Shown here: positions 14,231 to 22,029 of the stretch, piece after piece
Layout: each line of letters begins with the position of its first letter
Numbering within the stretch: position 1 is the stretch's first letter
Origin: Verrucomicrobiales bacterium
GTDB taxonomy: Bacteria > Verrucomicrobiota > Verrucomicrobiia > Limisphaerales > UBA1100
Direction of reading: 5' to 3'
Assembly (NCBI GenBank): GCA_005809105.1
Contig: SYLI01000070.1
Location: 1-35,045, forward strand
DNA: 35,045 nucleotides
The notes under the pieces: model-generated
Databases searched by the model: none
The model's input: only the letters and a program-made list of their open reading frames with translations
What the model was told of the DNA's origin: nothing
Made by a program: the position numbers and the translations under genes

Positions 14231-16348
14231 TCAAGGGCTGGCCAGCGCGGCAACCTCACGGGCATTGAGCGCGCGATTAAACACCGCCACTTCGTCCAGC
14301 CGGCCTTCCCAGTTGGAGTGGTTGTCGCTGCGACCCCCAAGGAAGATTTGGTCGAAGCTCTTTGGAAAATCAGCCGCTGCCTGCGTCTCTATTTCCAAGC
14401 GGCCGCCAACATAAACCCGGACCACACGACCCTCACGCACCAAGGCGACGTGGCGCCACTGCCAGCGCGGGATGACGGCCTGACCCACGGCAGCCCTTTG
14501 CGAATCACCGCCATGCTGGAATAAAATCTTGCCAGCGTCCGGGCCTATCCCGGCAATCCCAAGGTGGTCACCAAATTCACCCAGACTGTGGTCGCGGTCG
14601 CGTGAAAAAAGCCATCCACTCACGCTTCGCGCGTCGTTGGGCATGCCATTCCAGAGCCAGAGCGAGACCGTGTAACGGTCGGCCATGGAAGCCATCCTGG
14701 CACGAAGGCGCGCGCCCACGAAGTGGGGTGCTCGATTGGTCTCGCCCTCGCAGAACGCCTCAGAGTGCGGGCCTGCCAGATAAAATGTGATGTCCGGCTC
14801 ATAGACGGCATGAGCGCCAAGGCCCGAAGCATCGGCTGCATGGGGCCCGGTGAATTCGTTGAGACGCCAGTAGGCAGAGGGCTTCATCGCCCCAATGGCG
14901 CGCGCCCCCCTGCCCTCACTGAGCTTCCATTCCCGCCGCGACTTGTCCGAGACCGACTCCAAAAGGCCAATGGCCGCCTCGGTGATTTTGGGCTCGGCAT
15001 CGACTTCAAGCCCGGCGGATCGCGCAGCCCAAGTATTGTACCCGCCAAACCGGTGCTGCTCCGGAGGCGGAATGTAGCCATCGCCACCATTGGCCAGCTC
15101 GATCACCATGGTCTGGGATAAGGGACTGGCCGCTTTAATTTTGAGGCCCGTGATGGCATAGGTCTCCGTCGGCGTCGTCGCGATGGCGATTTCGCCAATG
15201 CGCAGCGCCTGCACAACGACTTCGGTTTGCTGCATTTCATGGAGGAGAATCTGTTCGCGCGCATAAACCTCCGTGGTGGTATTGGGTGCCCGATTGGTCA
15301 TGGTGGCAACCACCCGACGCGCCCACTCCAGCCGCTGCGCATCGGGAACGCGGTACTTGAGCGTCATGCGAGTTTCGGCCATCGCTAGGTTCACATCGGC
15401 GCGGTACTGGATTTTCGAGATGGCGTTGGTCGCAATCTCAAGGAGGCCGCGTGTGTAATCGTCGATGGACAGCTTGGCGTTCCACTCCGCCTCGGGCCGT
15501 GTGTAGTCGCGTCGCCAGATGTCGCCGCTGCAACCGTGTGAGAGCATGCCGACAAAGGGCTGGCGGCCCTCAGCAACCTGGTGCGCGAGACGGGCCTTCA
15601 ATCCCTCCGCAAAAAGCCCGAAGTAATCGGCGCTGATGTCCGCGTCGCTGAAGTAATGCATAGAGAAGTTTCCGAGCACGGTGATGGGCCGGCCATCCCG
15701 CGATTGAATGGAAATCAGCGACAAGTCCGGGTCTTCCGGCCCAGCCTCACCTGTCACATCGTCCCAAACCCTACCCGCATGCATGTTGGCGCGCACACTG
15801 CGGTTGCCAAAGGGGTCCAGTTCGATGCGGTCGGGGCGCCGAATCCACTGGCGCAGCGCCGTATAAGCCGCCGCGTCAGCCTTGGCAAAGCCAATGCGAG
15901 CCGGCTCTAAATTGGCCTGTGCCGCAGCGATGGCCCGCACCAGCCGCTCGCGCAACACCGGCACGTAGGCGGGGTCGGCATCGGTGCCGAGGCATCCCAT
16001 TGACGCGGGCGCGCTGTGCGTGTGCGTCGCCGAAATCAGGATTCGATTTGTGGCAATCCCCGTCCGCACCGAGGCCAGTGACTTGGCCTCATCGAGCAGC
16101 ACGCGGCCCATCATGCAACTGTCCACCACAACGAGCGCAACCTGAAGCTTGCCATCGGAGAGCACCACGGCGCGAGCGTGGACGCGCGTCTTGATCTTTT
16201 CCAATGCGCGGCTGAGCATGCCGCCGTTCACCAGCACGGGAAGTTTTTCCGGCGTGACATCCACCACCGCGGCGCCCGCCTTGAAGTCGGCGCGCACCGG
16301 TGCCAATGCCAGCCATACGGCGGCGGGAAAATAGAGAAACCGTTTCAT
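14231..16348 (-). CDS. Secreted neutral/alkaline ceramidase-like protein with C-terminal LamG domain
   Basis: The 705-residue protein begins with a signal peptide (MKRFLYFPAAVWLALAPVRA, cleavage probably after ARA-like VRA). Residues 20 to about 450 match the neutral/alkaline non-lysosomal ceramidase N-terminal domain: AAVVDVTPE, LVVVDSCMMG, ILISATHTHSAP (metal-binding His pair), NFSMHYFSDADIS and MLSHGCSGDIWRRDY. From about residue 485 there is a LamG/concanavalin-like domain: YWRLNEF, YTVSLWLWNG, WQWRHVALVREG, VYVGG, and the typical end LDEVAVFNRALNAREV. Such secreted fusions are common in Planctomycetes and Verrucomicrobia. The real substrate (ceramide, glycan or other ester/amide) cannot be inferred. 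It is convergent with the broken SulP gene, only eight bases away. Confidence 0.88.
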   Translation of the reverse strand: MKRFLYFPAAVWLALAPVRADFKAGAAVVDVTPEKLPVLVNGGMLSRALEKIKTRVHARAVVLSDGKLQVALVVVDSCMMGRVLLDEAKSLASVRTGIATNRILISATHTHSAPASMGCLGTDADPAYVPVLRERLVRAIAAAQANLEPARIGFAKADAAAYTALRQWIRRPDRIELDPFGNRSVRANMHAGRVWDDVTGEAGPEDPDLSLISIQSRDGRPITVLGNFSMHYFSDADISADYFGLFAEGLKARLAHQVAEGRQPFVGMLSHGCSGDIWRRDYTRPEAEWNAKLSIDDYTRGLLEIATNAISKIQYRADVNLAMAETRMTLKYRVPDAQRLEWARRVVATMTNRAPNTTTEVYAREQILLHEMQQTEVVVQALRIGEIAIATTPTETYAITGLKIKAASPLSQTMVIELANGGDGYIPPPEQHRFGGYNTWAARSAGLEVDAEPKITEAAIGLLESVSDKSRREWKLSEGRGARAIGAMKPSAYWRLNEFTGPHAADASGLGAHAVYEPDITFYLAGPHSEAFCEGETNRAPHFVGARLRARMASMADRYTVSLWLWNGMPNDARSVSGWLFSRDRDHSLGEFGDHLGIAGIGPDAGKILFQHGGDSQRAAVGQAVIPRWQWRHVALVREGRVVRVYVGGRLEIETQAAADFPKSFDQIFLGGRSDNHSNWEGRLDEVAVFNRALNAREVAALASP

Positions 16349-16411
16349 GGGACGAAAGTGAGCATGCCAGCCTCTCGCAGCCTGACAACCAAAACTCCGC
16401 CCCGGTGAAGA

Positions 16412-17644
16412 CTATCGTCTACGGCGTGAAGGCCCGAAGTGGTAGCCGCGCCCAACCCGGCTCATGCGCATCTTGGATTCCCTCGCTGAACGGCCCGACT
16501 GGGCGGCGTCAAAGAGCACCGTGTAGCGGTAATCGAAGCCTTCGAGCTTGGTGCGCTCAATTCGCCGGCTGATGAACCGCTCGATGGCCTCCACGTGCAG
16601 GGCGTCCTCAGCCACCATCAGGGTGAACGCGTCGCCGGAGGCAGCCGCCCGTCCCGTGCGGCCGATGCGATGCACGTAATCTTCCGGGTGCTGTGGCACG
16701 TCGTAGTTGATAACGTGGCTCACGTTGGCGATGTCCAGTCCGCGCGCCGCGATGTCGGTGGCCACCAGCACCTCGAAGCGGCCGTTGCGAAATCCATCCA
16801 GTGCCTGTTCACGTTCGCGCTGCGTGCGGTTGGAGTGCAGCACCGCCACGGCATGATTGTTGCGCTTGAGCAGACCGGCCGCGCGGTCGGCACCGTGCTT
16901 GGTGCGGCAGAAGATGATGACCGAGTCGTAGTGCAGATTTTCAAGCAGCGCAATGAGCAGGTCTGACTTCTGTGCGTCGGCAACCGGATAAATGAGATGG
17001 CGCACCGTCTCCGCCGGCGAGCGGCGCATACCGATCTCCACGGCCTCGGGATTGCGCATGGCCCAGTTGATGAGCGTCTCAATTTCCGGTGGGATGGTCG
17101 CTGAGAAGAGCGAGGTGTGCCGCTCACGCGGGCACTTTTCGAGAATGCGCCGCACGTCGGGAAGGAATCCCATGTCGAGCATCCGATCGGCTTCATCCAG
17201 CACGAGGTATTGCACACGATCCAGCCGGCAGTTACGCCGCTCGATGTGATCGAGCAACCGTCCCGGCGTGGCCACCAAGATGTCGACGCCACGCTGCAAT
17301 GCTTCGTTCTGGGCCCCGTAGCCTACTCCACCGTAGATCACCGCAACGTCCAGGCTGGTGTGGCGTGCGTAGTCGCGAAACGCCGTCTCCACCTGGGCAG
17401 CCAACTCGCGTGTCGGCTCCAAAATAAGGGCTCGCGGGGCGCCCATGTGCGCATCGAGCTTCGAAAGGATGGGAAGGGCGAAGGCCGCCGTCTTGCCGGT
17501 GCCCGTCTGGGCGCTGCCGATGACATCACGGCCGGAGAGGATGAGCGGAATGGCGCGCAGCTGAATGGGGGTGGGTTCACTCCAGCCCATGGACTTCACG
17601 CCCGCCAATACTTTCTCGGACAAACCCAGACTTTGAAACGACAT
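16412..17644 (-). CDS. DEAD-box ATP-dependent RNA helicase (RhlE-like)
   Basis: The 410-residue protein has all DEAD-box motifs in order: the Q motif with PTPIQLRAIP, AQTGTGKT, PTRELA, GG, TPGRLLDH, DEAD (VLDEADRMLDMGF), SAT, then in domain 2 VIIFCRTKHGAD, VATDIAARGLDI and HRIGRTGR. The C-terminal tail is short and basic, ending in SRRRR, as in RhlE-type helicases involved in ribosome assembly or RNA decay. ATG at 17642-17644 gives the family start MSFQSLGLS; a TTG 13 codons upstream is in frame but not conserved. No clear Shine-Dalgarno sequence is seen. It is divergent from tRNA-Pro. Confidence 0.93.
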   Translation of the reverse strand: MSFQSLGLSEKVLAGVKSMGWSEPTPIQLRAIPLILSGRDVIGSAQTGTGKTAAFALPILSKLDAHMGAPRALILEPTRELAAQVETAFRDYARHTSLDVAVIYGGVGYGAQNEALQRGVDILVATPGRLLDHIERRNCRLDRVQYLVLDEADRMLDMGFLPDVRRILEKCPRERHTSLFSATIPPEIETLINWAMRNPEAVEIGMRRSPAETVRHLIYPVADAQKSDLLIALLENLHYDSVIIFCRTKHGADRAAGLLKRNNHAVAVLHSNRTQREREQALDGFRNGRFEVLVATDIAARGLDIANVSHVINYDVPQHPEDYVHRIGRTGRAAASGDAFTLMVAEDALHVEAIERFISRRIERTKLEGFDYRYTVLFDAAQSGRSARESKMRMSRVGRGYHFGPSRRRR

Positions 17645-17732
17645 AGAGGCGCACACTAAACATCTTGCACCTTCTGGAGGCAACCAATTTCTATATTGAG
17701 CGGCTGCAGGCTCCGGTCTAACTTGCGCCTGT

Positions 17733-17810
17733 CGGAGCGTTGCACAGTCTGGTTAGTGCGCCTGCTTTGGGAGCAGGAGGTCGTGAGTTCGAATCTCACC
17801 GCTCCGACCA
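17733..17810 (+). tRNA. tRNA-Pro (anticodon TGG)
   Basis: The acceptor is CGGAGCG/CGCTCCG, the anticodon stem CCTGC/GCAGG with loop TTTGGGA, and the T stem GTGAG/CTCAC with loop TTCGAAT. The discriminator is A and CCA is encoded (17808-17810). Five T residues and the ATG of the next gene follow at once. Upstream, TTGAGC and TAACTT spaced by 17 bases could be a weak promoter. Confidence 0.97.
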
Positions 17811-17815
17811 TTTTT

Positions 17816-18850
17816 ATGTCGGCACCTTCCGACCTCATCGCCAATGAGGCTCAATTAGACGACGTGCTCACCACGCCGCGCCCGGAGCTTTGCGAGTTCA
17901 TCAAGAAGTTGAGCAGCCCGCTTCTGGTGCTGGGCGCTGGTGGCAAAATGGGCCCTTCGCTGGCAGTGCTGGCGCGACGCGCCGCCGCCGCCGCCGGACA
18001 CCCCCTGCGGGTGATCGCCGTCAGCCGATTTGCAACGGCAGCGTCCCGTCAATGGCTTGAACACGAGGGAGTGGACACCGTTGCGTTCGATCTGCTCGCG
18101 CCGGATTGGTCGGCTTTGCCCGACAGCGCCAACGTCATCCATCTGGTTGGCCTTAAATTTGGCACGGTGCAGAATCCTGCCCTGACTTGGGCCACCAACA
18201 CGCTGGTGCCCGCCGCCGCGTGCCGGCGTTATCGCGATGCCCGGATGGTGGCTCTCTCCAGCGGCACCATTTATCCACTCATGCCCATCGAGGGCGGCGG
18301 ATCGGTCGAATCCACGCCCCTCGATCCGGTGGGTGAGTATGCCCTTGCCTGTCTTGCACGCGAACGCATCTTTGAACATCAATCGCAGACCTTGGGCTGC
18401 AAGCTCGCAATCCTGCGCCTCAACTACGCCATCGATCTGCGCTACGGCGTTCTGCACGACATCGCACAGCGCCTCTGGCAGCGCACTCCCATTGACCTGA
18501 CGATGGGACACATCAACTGCATCTGGCAGGGCGACGCGAACGAATTCATCCTGCGCAGTCTGGCACTTTGCGAAAGTCCGCCGGCCATTTGGAATCTGAC
18601 GTCGCCTCAAATCCACCCCGTTCGAAACCTCGCGCAGGAATTGGGAAATGCTCTGGGCATCGAGCCCTCATTCACACGCGTGGAAAGTCCCACATCCTTA
18701 CTGAGTAATCCCGCGAGACTCATCGCGCGGCTCGGGCCCCCGCCCACCTCACTGGAGACCATGCTGAGCTGGACGGCGCATTGGATAAAATCTGGCGGAA
18801 ACTCGCACGGCAAGCCCACACACTTCGAGGTGCGTGATGGAAGATACTAA
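17816..18850 (+). CDS. NAD-dependent epimerase/dehydratase family protein with atypical active site
   Basis: The 344-residue extended SDR protein has a Rossmann dinucleotide site at LLVLGAGGKMGPSLAVLARR and the central ALSSGTIYPLMPIEGGGS (S148/S149). The usual YxxxK reads Y175-ALA-C179, so the catalytic lysine is replaced by Cys in VGEYALACLARERIFE. This suggests a subfamily with altered chemistry, or a regulatory or binding role. The substrate is unknown. The ATG lies five bases after tRNA-Pro with no ribosome binding site; the N-terminal segment up to the Rossmann motif looks like genuine protein, so the start is kept. It leads a plus-strand set with ispF, a 91-residue protein and a GATase-like hydrolase. 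Confidence 0.85.
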   Translation: MSAPSDLIANEAQLDDVLTTPRPELCEFIKKLSSPLLVLGAGGKMGPSLAVLARRAAAAAGHPLRVIAVSRFATAASRQWLEHEGVDTVAFDLLAPDWSALPDSANVIHLVGLKFGTVQNPALTWATNTLVPAAACRRYRDARMVALSSGTIYPLMPIEGGGSVESTPLDPVGEYALACLARERIFEHQSQTLGCKLAILRLNYAIDLRYGVLHDIAQRLWQRTPIDLTMGHINCIWQGDANEFILRSLALCESPPAIWNLTSPQIHPVRNLAQELGNALGIEPSFTRVESPTSLLSNPARLIARLGPPPTSLETMLSWTAHWIKSGGNSHGKPTHFEVRDGRY

Positions 18851-18916
18851 CGCCTCACTTCCAGACGTGTTCGGGATTTTTCTGGCCACGCCGCCTTCCC
18901 TCCCTAGACTTCGCGC

Positions 18917-19396
18917 ATGATTCGCGTGGGCATCGGCTATGACGTGCACCCTCTGGTGCCGGGCAGGCCACTCATTCTGGGAGGAGTTTCCATACCGCAC
19001 ACAAAGGGGCTGGACGGCCATTCTGACGCGGATGTGCTCATGCACGCCATTTGCGACGCGGTGCTGGGTGCGCTGGGACTGGGCGACATCGGCCAGTTTT
19101 TTCCGAACACTGATCCGCGCTGGAAGGGTGCGCAGAGCAGGATCTTCCTAGTTGAAGCCGCCCGGCAGGTCGCCGCGCGGCGCGGGCGCATCGTGAACAT
19201 TGATGCCACCCTCATCGCACAGGCGCCGCGGGTGTTGCCCCATGCTGCGCAGATGAAAGCCAATATTGCCGAGGCGCTGGGCATTGACAGCGGACGCATC
19301 GGCATCAAAGCCACCACCAACGAGCATCTCGGATTCATCGGCCGCGAGGAAGGGATTGCCGCGATGGCGGTGGCCGGTGTGGATCTTAACGACTGA
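18917..19396 (+). CDS. ispF: 2-C-methyl-D-erythritol 2,4-cyclodiphosphate synthase
   Basis: IspF forms the cyclic diphosphate in the MEP isoprenoid pathway. The 159-residue protein is full length: [20 protein letters not shown] (metal-binding D and H), [20 protein letters not shown] (third metal His), [12 protein letters not shown] and [21 protein letters not shown]. No clear Shine-Dalgarno precedes the ATG. The 66-base gap upstream shows no obvious terminator, so co-transcription with the epimerase gene is likely. No other MEP-pathway gene is present in the window. Confidence 0.97.
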   Translation: MIRVGIGYDVHPLVPGRPLILGGVSIPHTKGLDGHSDADVLMHAICDAVLGALGLGDIGQFFPNTDPRWKGAQSRIFLVEAARQVAARRGRIVNIDATLIAQAPRVLPHAAQMKANIAEALGIDSGRIGIKATTNEHLGFIGREEGIAAMAVAGVDLND

Positions 19397-19397
19397 C

Positions 19398-19673
19398 ATG
19401 GGCGCCAAGGCGGAAATCGCATGGACCCGCCACGATGAGGAGGGCCGCAAGGTTCATGTCTGCGCACGGCGCGTGGGCGGCGACTGGAGGTTTTCCCTGC
19501 AGGCCAACCGGTTCGACCAGTGGGAGCCACTCGCTCAACCGCCCCTCGAGGACTGGCTTGCCTTGTTGGACGCGGTGCGCCGGCGCATCCAACGCCGCCT
19601 CCTGCGACCCGAGGAAGCCGCCAGCGTGGAGCGGCGGATTCACCAGTACTTTCCCGGCACCACGTTGGACTGA
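19398..19673 (+). CDS. Small protein of unknown function, 91 residues
   Basis: I do not recognise this protein. It is cytoplasmic, Arg- and Trp-rich, and without membrane helices. The N-terminal part looks like beta strands (AEIAWTRHDEEGRKVHVCAR, DWRFSLQANRFDQW) and the C-terminal part like a helix (WLALLDAVRRRIQRRLLRPE). The ATG at 19398-19400 follows the ispF stop by one base, and the stop is three bases before the next gene. This tight coupling argues that it is real. A longer open frame beginning at 19266 overlaps ispF in another frame and is rejected. Confidence 0.75.
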   Translation: MGAKAEIAWTRHDEEGRKVHVCARRVGGDWRFSLQANRFDQWEPLAQPPLEDWLALLDAVRRRIQRRLLRPEEAASVERRIHQYFPGTTLD

Positions 19674-19676
19674 TCC

Positions 19677-20426
19677 ATGCGTGTTCGCCCGCTCATTCTT
19701 GTGACACCCTGTCAGCAGGGGCACGGCGCGGAATTCTCCGACGCATCGCTCTCGCTCTCCAACCGCTACACGCAGGCGCTGGCCGACCATGGCGGGATGC
19801 CCGTGGTGATGCCGCTCACGGCCGCGGCGGAGGACATTGCCCAATGTGTGAGCAGAGCCGAGGGTGTGTTGCTCACGGGCGGCGAGGATGTCGAGCCCAA
19901 GCATTACGCGTCCGACCTTGCGCCAGCGCTGGCGGAGCAGATGGGCCCGACGGAGCCCGCACGCGATGTGCTGGAGCTCGCACTCATCGCCGAAGTATTC
20001 CGGCAACGAAAGCCCCTGCTCTGCATCTGTCGCGGCCATCAGATGCTCAACGTCGCACTGGGGGGCACTCTCATCGTGGACATTCCCACACAGATTGCCG
20101 GCGCGCTTTCGCACAAGCAGATGGCGCGAAAAATGGAGCCTGTGCATGACATCATGCTGGCGCACGACTCACAACTGGCGGCACTGCTTGCGGCCGAACG
20201 CCTCGGTGTCAACAGCACGCATCACCAAGCGGTGGATCGCGTGGCGGCTCCCTTGCGCGTCACGGCCACGGCGTCCGACGGCGTGATCGAGGCCATGGAA
20301 CTCAAGGACGCGGCCGCCCTTCCCTTCCTGCAATCGGTGCAGTTCCATCCTGAACGGCTCTACGAGCGACATCAGAACTTCGCCGCGCTGTTCCGCGAAT
20401 TTGTCAACGCCTGCGCGAGGGCTTGA
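19677..20426 (+). CDS. Class I glutamine amidotransferase-like hydrolase (PuuD/peptidase C26 family)
   Basis: Family members hydrolyse gamma-glutamyl bonds, for example gamma-glutamyl-GABA in putrescine breakdown. The 249-residue protein carries LLTGGEDVEPKHY and the nucleophile elbow PLLCICRGHQMLNVALGGTL. It also has VNSTHHQAVDRVA and VQFHPERLYER, which supplies the catalytic His and Glu. All triad residues are present. No putrescine genes are nearby, so the specific substrate is open. It is the last gene of the ispF set and its 3' end overlaps the convergent inositol monophosphatase-family gene by 23 bases. Confidence 0.9.
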   Translation: MRVRPLILVTPCQQGHGAEFSDASLSLSNRYTQALADHGGMPVVMPLTAAAEDIAQCVSRAEGVLLTGGEDVEPKHYASDLAPALAEQMGPTEPARDVLELALIAEVFRQRKPLLCICRGHQMLNVALGGTLIVDIPTQIAGALSHKQMARKMEPVHDIMLAHDSQLAALLAAERLGVNSTHHQAVDRVAAPLRVTATASDGVIEAMELKDAAALPFLQSVQFHPERLYERHQNFAALFREFVNACARA

Positions 20427-21249
20427 TCGCCCTTTCCAACTGACCGCGCAGAAGTCCATTGGTAGCCCACAGGCGATAGGTGAACCGCTGCGACAGAGGC
20501 TCGCGGTGGAATTCGCCCCCGGCGCATTCCAGAATGAGTCCGCCTGCCGCAATGTCCCAGAGACAGATGCCTTCCTCACGATAGGCGTCCAGCCGCCCCG
20601 CCGCCGTCCACGCCAGCGCCAACGCCGCGCTGCCCATGATCCGCACCTTCATCACCCGACTGCACAGGCGCGAAAACACGGGCAGATTTCGCCGCACGCT
20701 CGCGGCACTCTTGGCGAATCCCAAGGTGACCACCGCGTCGCGCAACTGGCGGGTGTCGCTGACGGCAATGACCCTGCCATTGAGATGCGCCCGGGCGCCG
20801 CGGCGCGCCGTCCACATTTCCTCAAGGAACGGATCCCACACGACGCCCACCACCGACTCGTAGCCGTCCCATCCGGAAGAGCCCGGCAAGCGCCGCTGCA
20901 ACGCGATGGAGACGCACGCATGAGGAATGCCGCGCGTGAAGTTGACCGTGCCATCAATGGGATCAACCACCCAGCGCCATGCGGCAGCCGGATCGCCCAC
21001 GTTGCCTTCCTCACCCAACACGGACACGTTTGGAAACTCCCGTCGCAACAGGCGTTCGATGAGCCGCTGCGTGCGCCTGTCAAGTTCCAGCTTGATGTCG
21101 TGATGTGCCTTTAGGTCGATGCGCTTGGGTGCCGCGAGATGGCGCAGGAGCAAACTGCCTGCGCGCCGTGCCACGCGGGTGGCGCATCGCAGTGCCTTGG
21201 GGATATCTGATGCGTTCACGGTGTCGTCGAGACCCCAGGTGCAATCCAT
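20404..21249 (-). CDS. Inositol monophosphatase family protein
   Basis: Members are Mg2+/Li+-sensitive phosphatases of inositol phosphate, fructose bisphosphate, PAP or histidinol phosphate. The metal-binding motifs are present: GEEG (normally GEES/E), WVVDPIDGTVNFTRGIPH, and C-terminal LWDIAAGGLILECAGGEF. The ATG at 21247-21249 is given. A GTG at 21217-21219 overlaps the stop of the upstream YdcF-like gene as GTGA and fits the family N-terminus as well, so it may be the real start. The exact substrate cannot be read from the motifs. Confidence 0.88.
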   Translation of the reverse strand: MDCTWGLDDTVNASDIPKALRCATRVARRAGSLLLRHLAAPKRIDLKAHHDIKLELDRRTQRLIERLLRREFPNVSVLGEEGNVGDPAAAWRWVVDPIDGTVNFTRGIPHACVSIALQRRLPGSSGWDGYESVVGVVWDPFLEEMWTARRGARAHLNGRVIAVSDTRQLRDAVVTLGFAKSAASVRRNLPVFSRLCSRVMKVRIMGSAALALAWTAAGRLDAYREEGICLWDIAAGGLILECAGGEFHREPLSQRFTYRLWATNGLLRGQLERAIKPSRRR

Positions 21250-22022
21250 CCACGCGACCGGTAGTACCACCAGCCCACCTGCTCATGCAGGTAGCGGTGC
21301 AACACCTGAAGCTGTGCGGATTCCGGCAGCACAGTCACGGCCGACCACCATGACTCGCGGATGGGATAGCCCACAAAGTCGCAGCCGACGGGAATGGCGT
21401 CCACGCCAGCACTACGAAACACCGCCAAGGCGCGGCGCATGTGCCATGCCGAGGTGACCAGATGCACCCGCGTCCATTGGTTGCGGCCCATCAACTCCGC
21501 CACCCGCCGCGCTTCCTCGTGGGTGTTGGCGCAAATGCCGGTGGAGTGGATCGTCACGTTCTCCTCGCAGATCCCCCACCTTTGGAGCAATCGGGCAACG
21601 GGCTCGGCCTCTGGAGTGGGGCCGCTGCGCGCACCAAACTGTCCCCCACCCAAAACTAAGTGTTGCGATTTCCCACGATGCAGCAGCTCAACCCCGGCCA
21701 CCAACCGGTCGACTGCTTCATTAAAATCAATCCCGCCGGCCTCCTCCGTCCCACTGTGTGCATGGACAAATCCGCCCAACACCACCACGGCGTCCGCCGG
21801 TGGTACGTCATCGAGTGATCCTCGATAGTAGGGAACTTCCAGCGTCGCAATGATGCGCTTGGATAACGGCATGCCGGCAAAGAGCAGCAGGAAGAGCACG
21901 ATGAGACCATTGATGTAAGCCCATCGGAATTGCTTTCGGCGGATCTGCCAGACAAGCATCGCCAGCAAGGCCAGCCAAAGAACTGCCAAGGGATCCAGGA
22001 GCAAATGCGCCAGCCGGGCCAT
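21216..22022 (-). CDS. YdcF/ElyC-family (DUF218) membrane protein
   Basis: The 268-residue protein has two N-terminal membrane helices (LLLDPLAVLWLALLAMLVWQ and INGLIVLFLLLFAGMPL). A DUF218 domain follows, with ADAVVVLGGF, LVLGGGQFG, NTHEEARRVAELM, VHLVTSAWHMRRALAVF and VGCDFVG. Relatives such as ElyC and SanA act in envelope integrity, so a periplasmic-side or envelope role is likely; the reaction is unknown. The ATG at 22020-22022 follows the valS stop by seven bases. The open frame runs further upstream but overlaps valS antiframe and is not protein-like. Confidence 0.85.
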   Translation of the reverse strand: MARLAHLLLDPLAVLWLALLAMLVWQIRRKQFRWAYINGLIVLFLLLFAGMPLSKRIIATLEVPYYRGSLDDVPPADAVVVLGGFVHAHSGTEEAGGIDFNEAVDRLVAGVELLHRGKSQHLVLGGGQFGARSGPTPEAEPVARLLQRWGICEENVTIHSTGICANTHEEARRVAELMGRNQWTRVHLVTSAWHMRRALAVFRSAGVDAIPVGCDFVGYPIRESWWSAVTVLPESAQLQVLHRYLHEQVGWWYYRSRGWIAPGVSTTP

Positions 22023-22029
22023 GCTTGAG

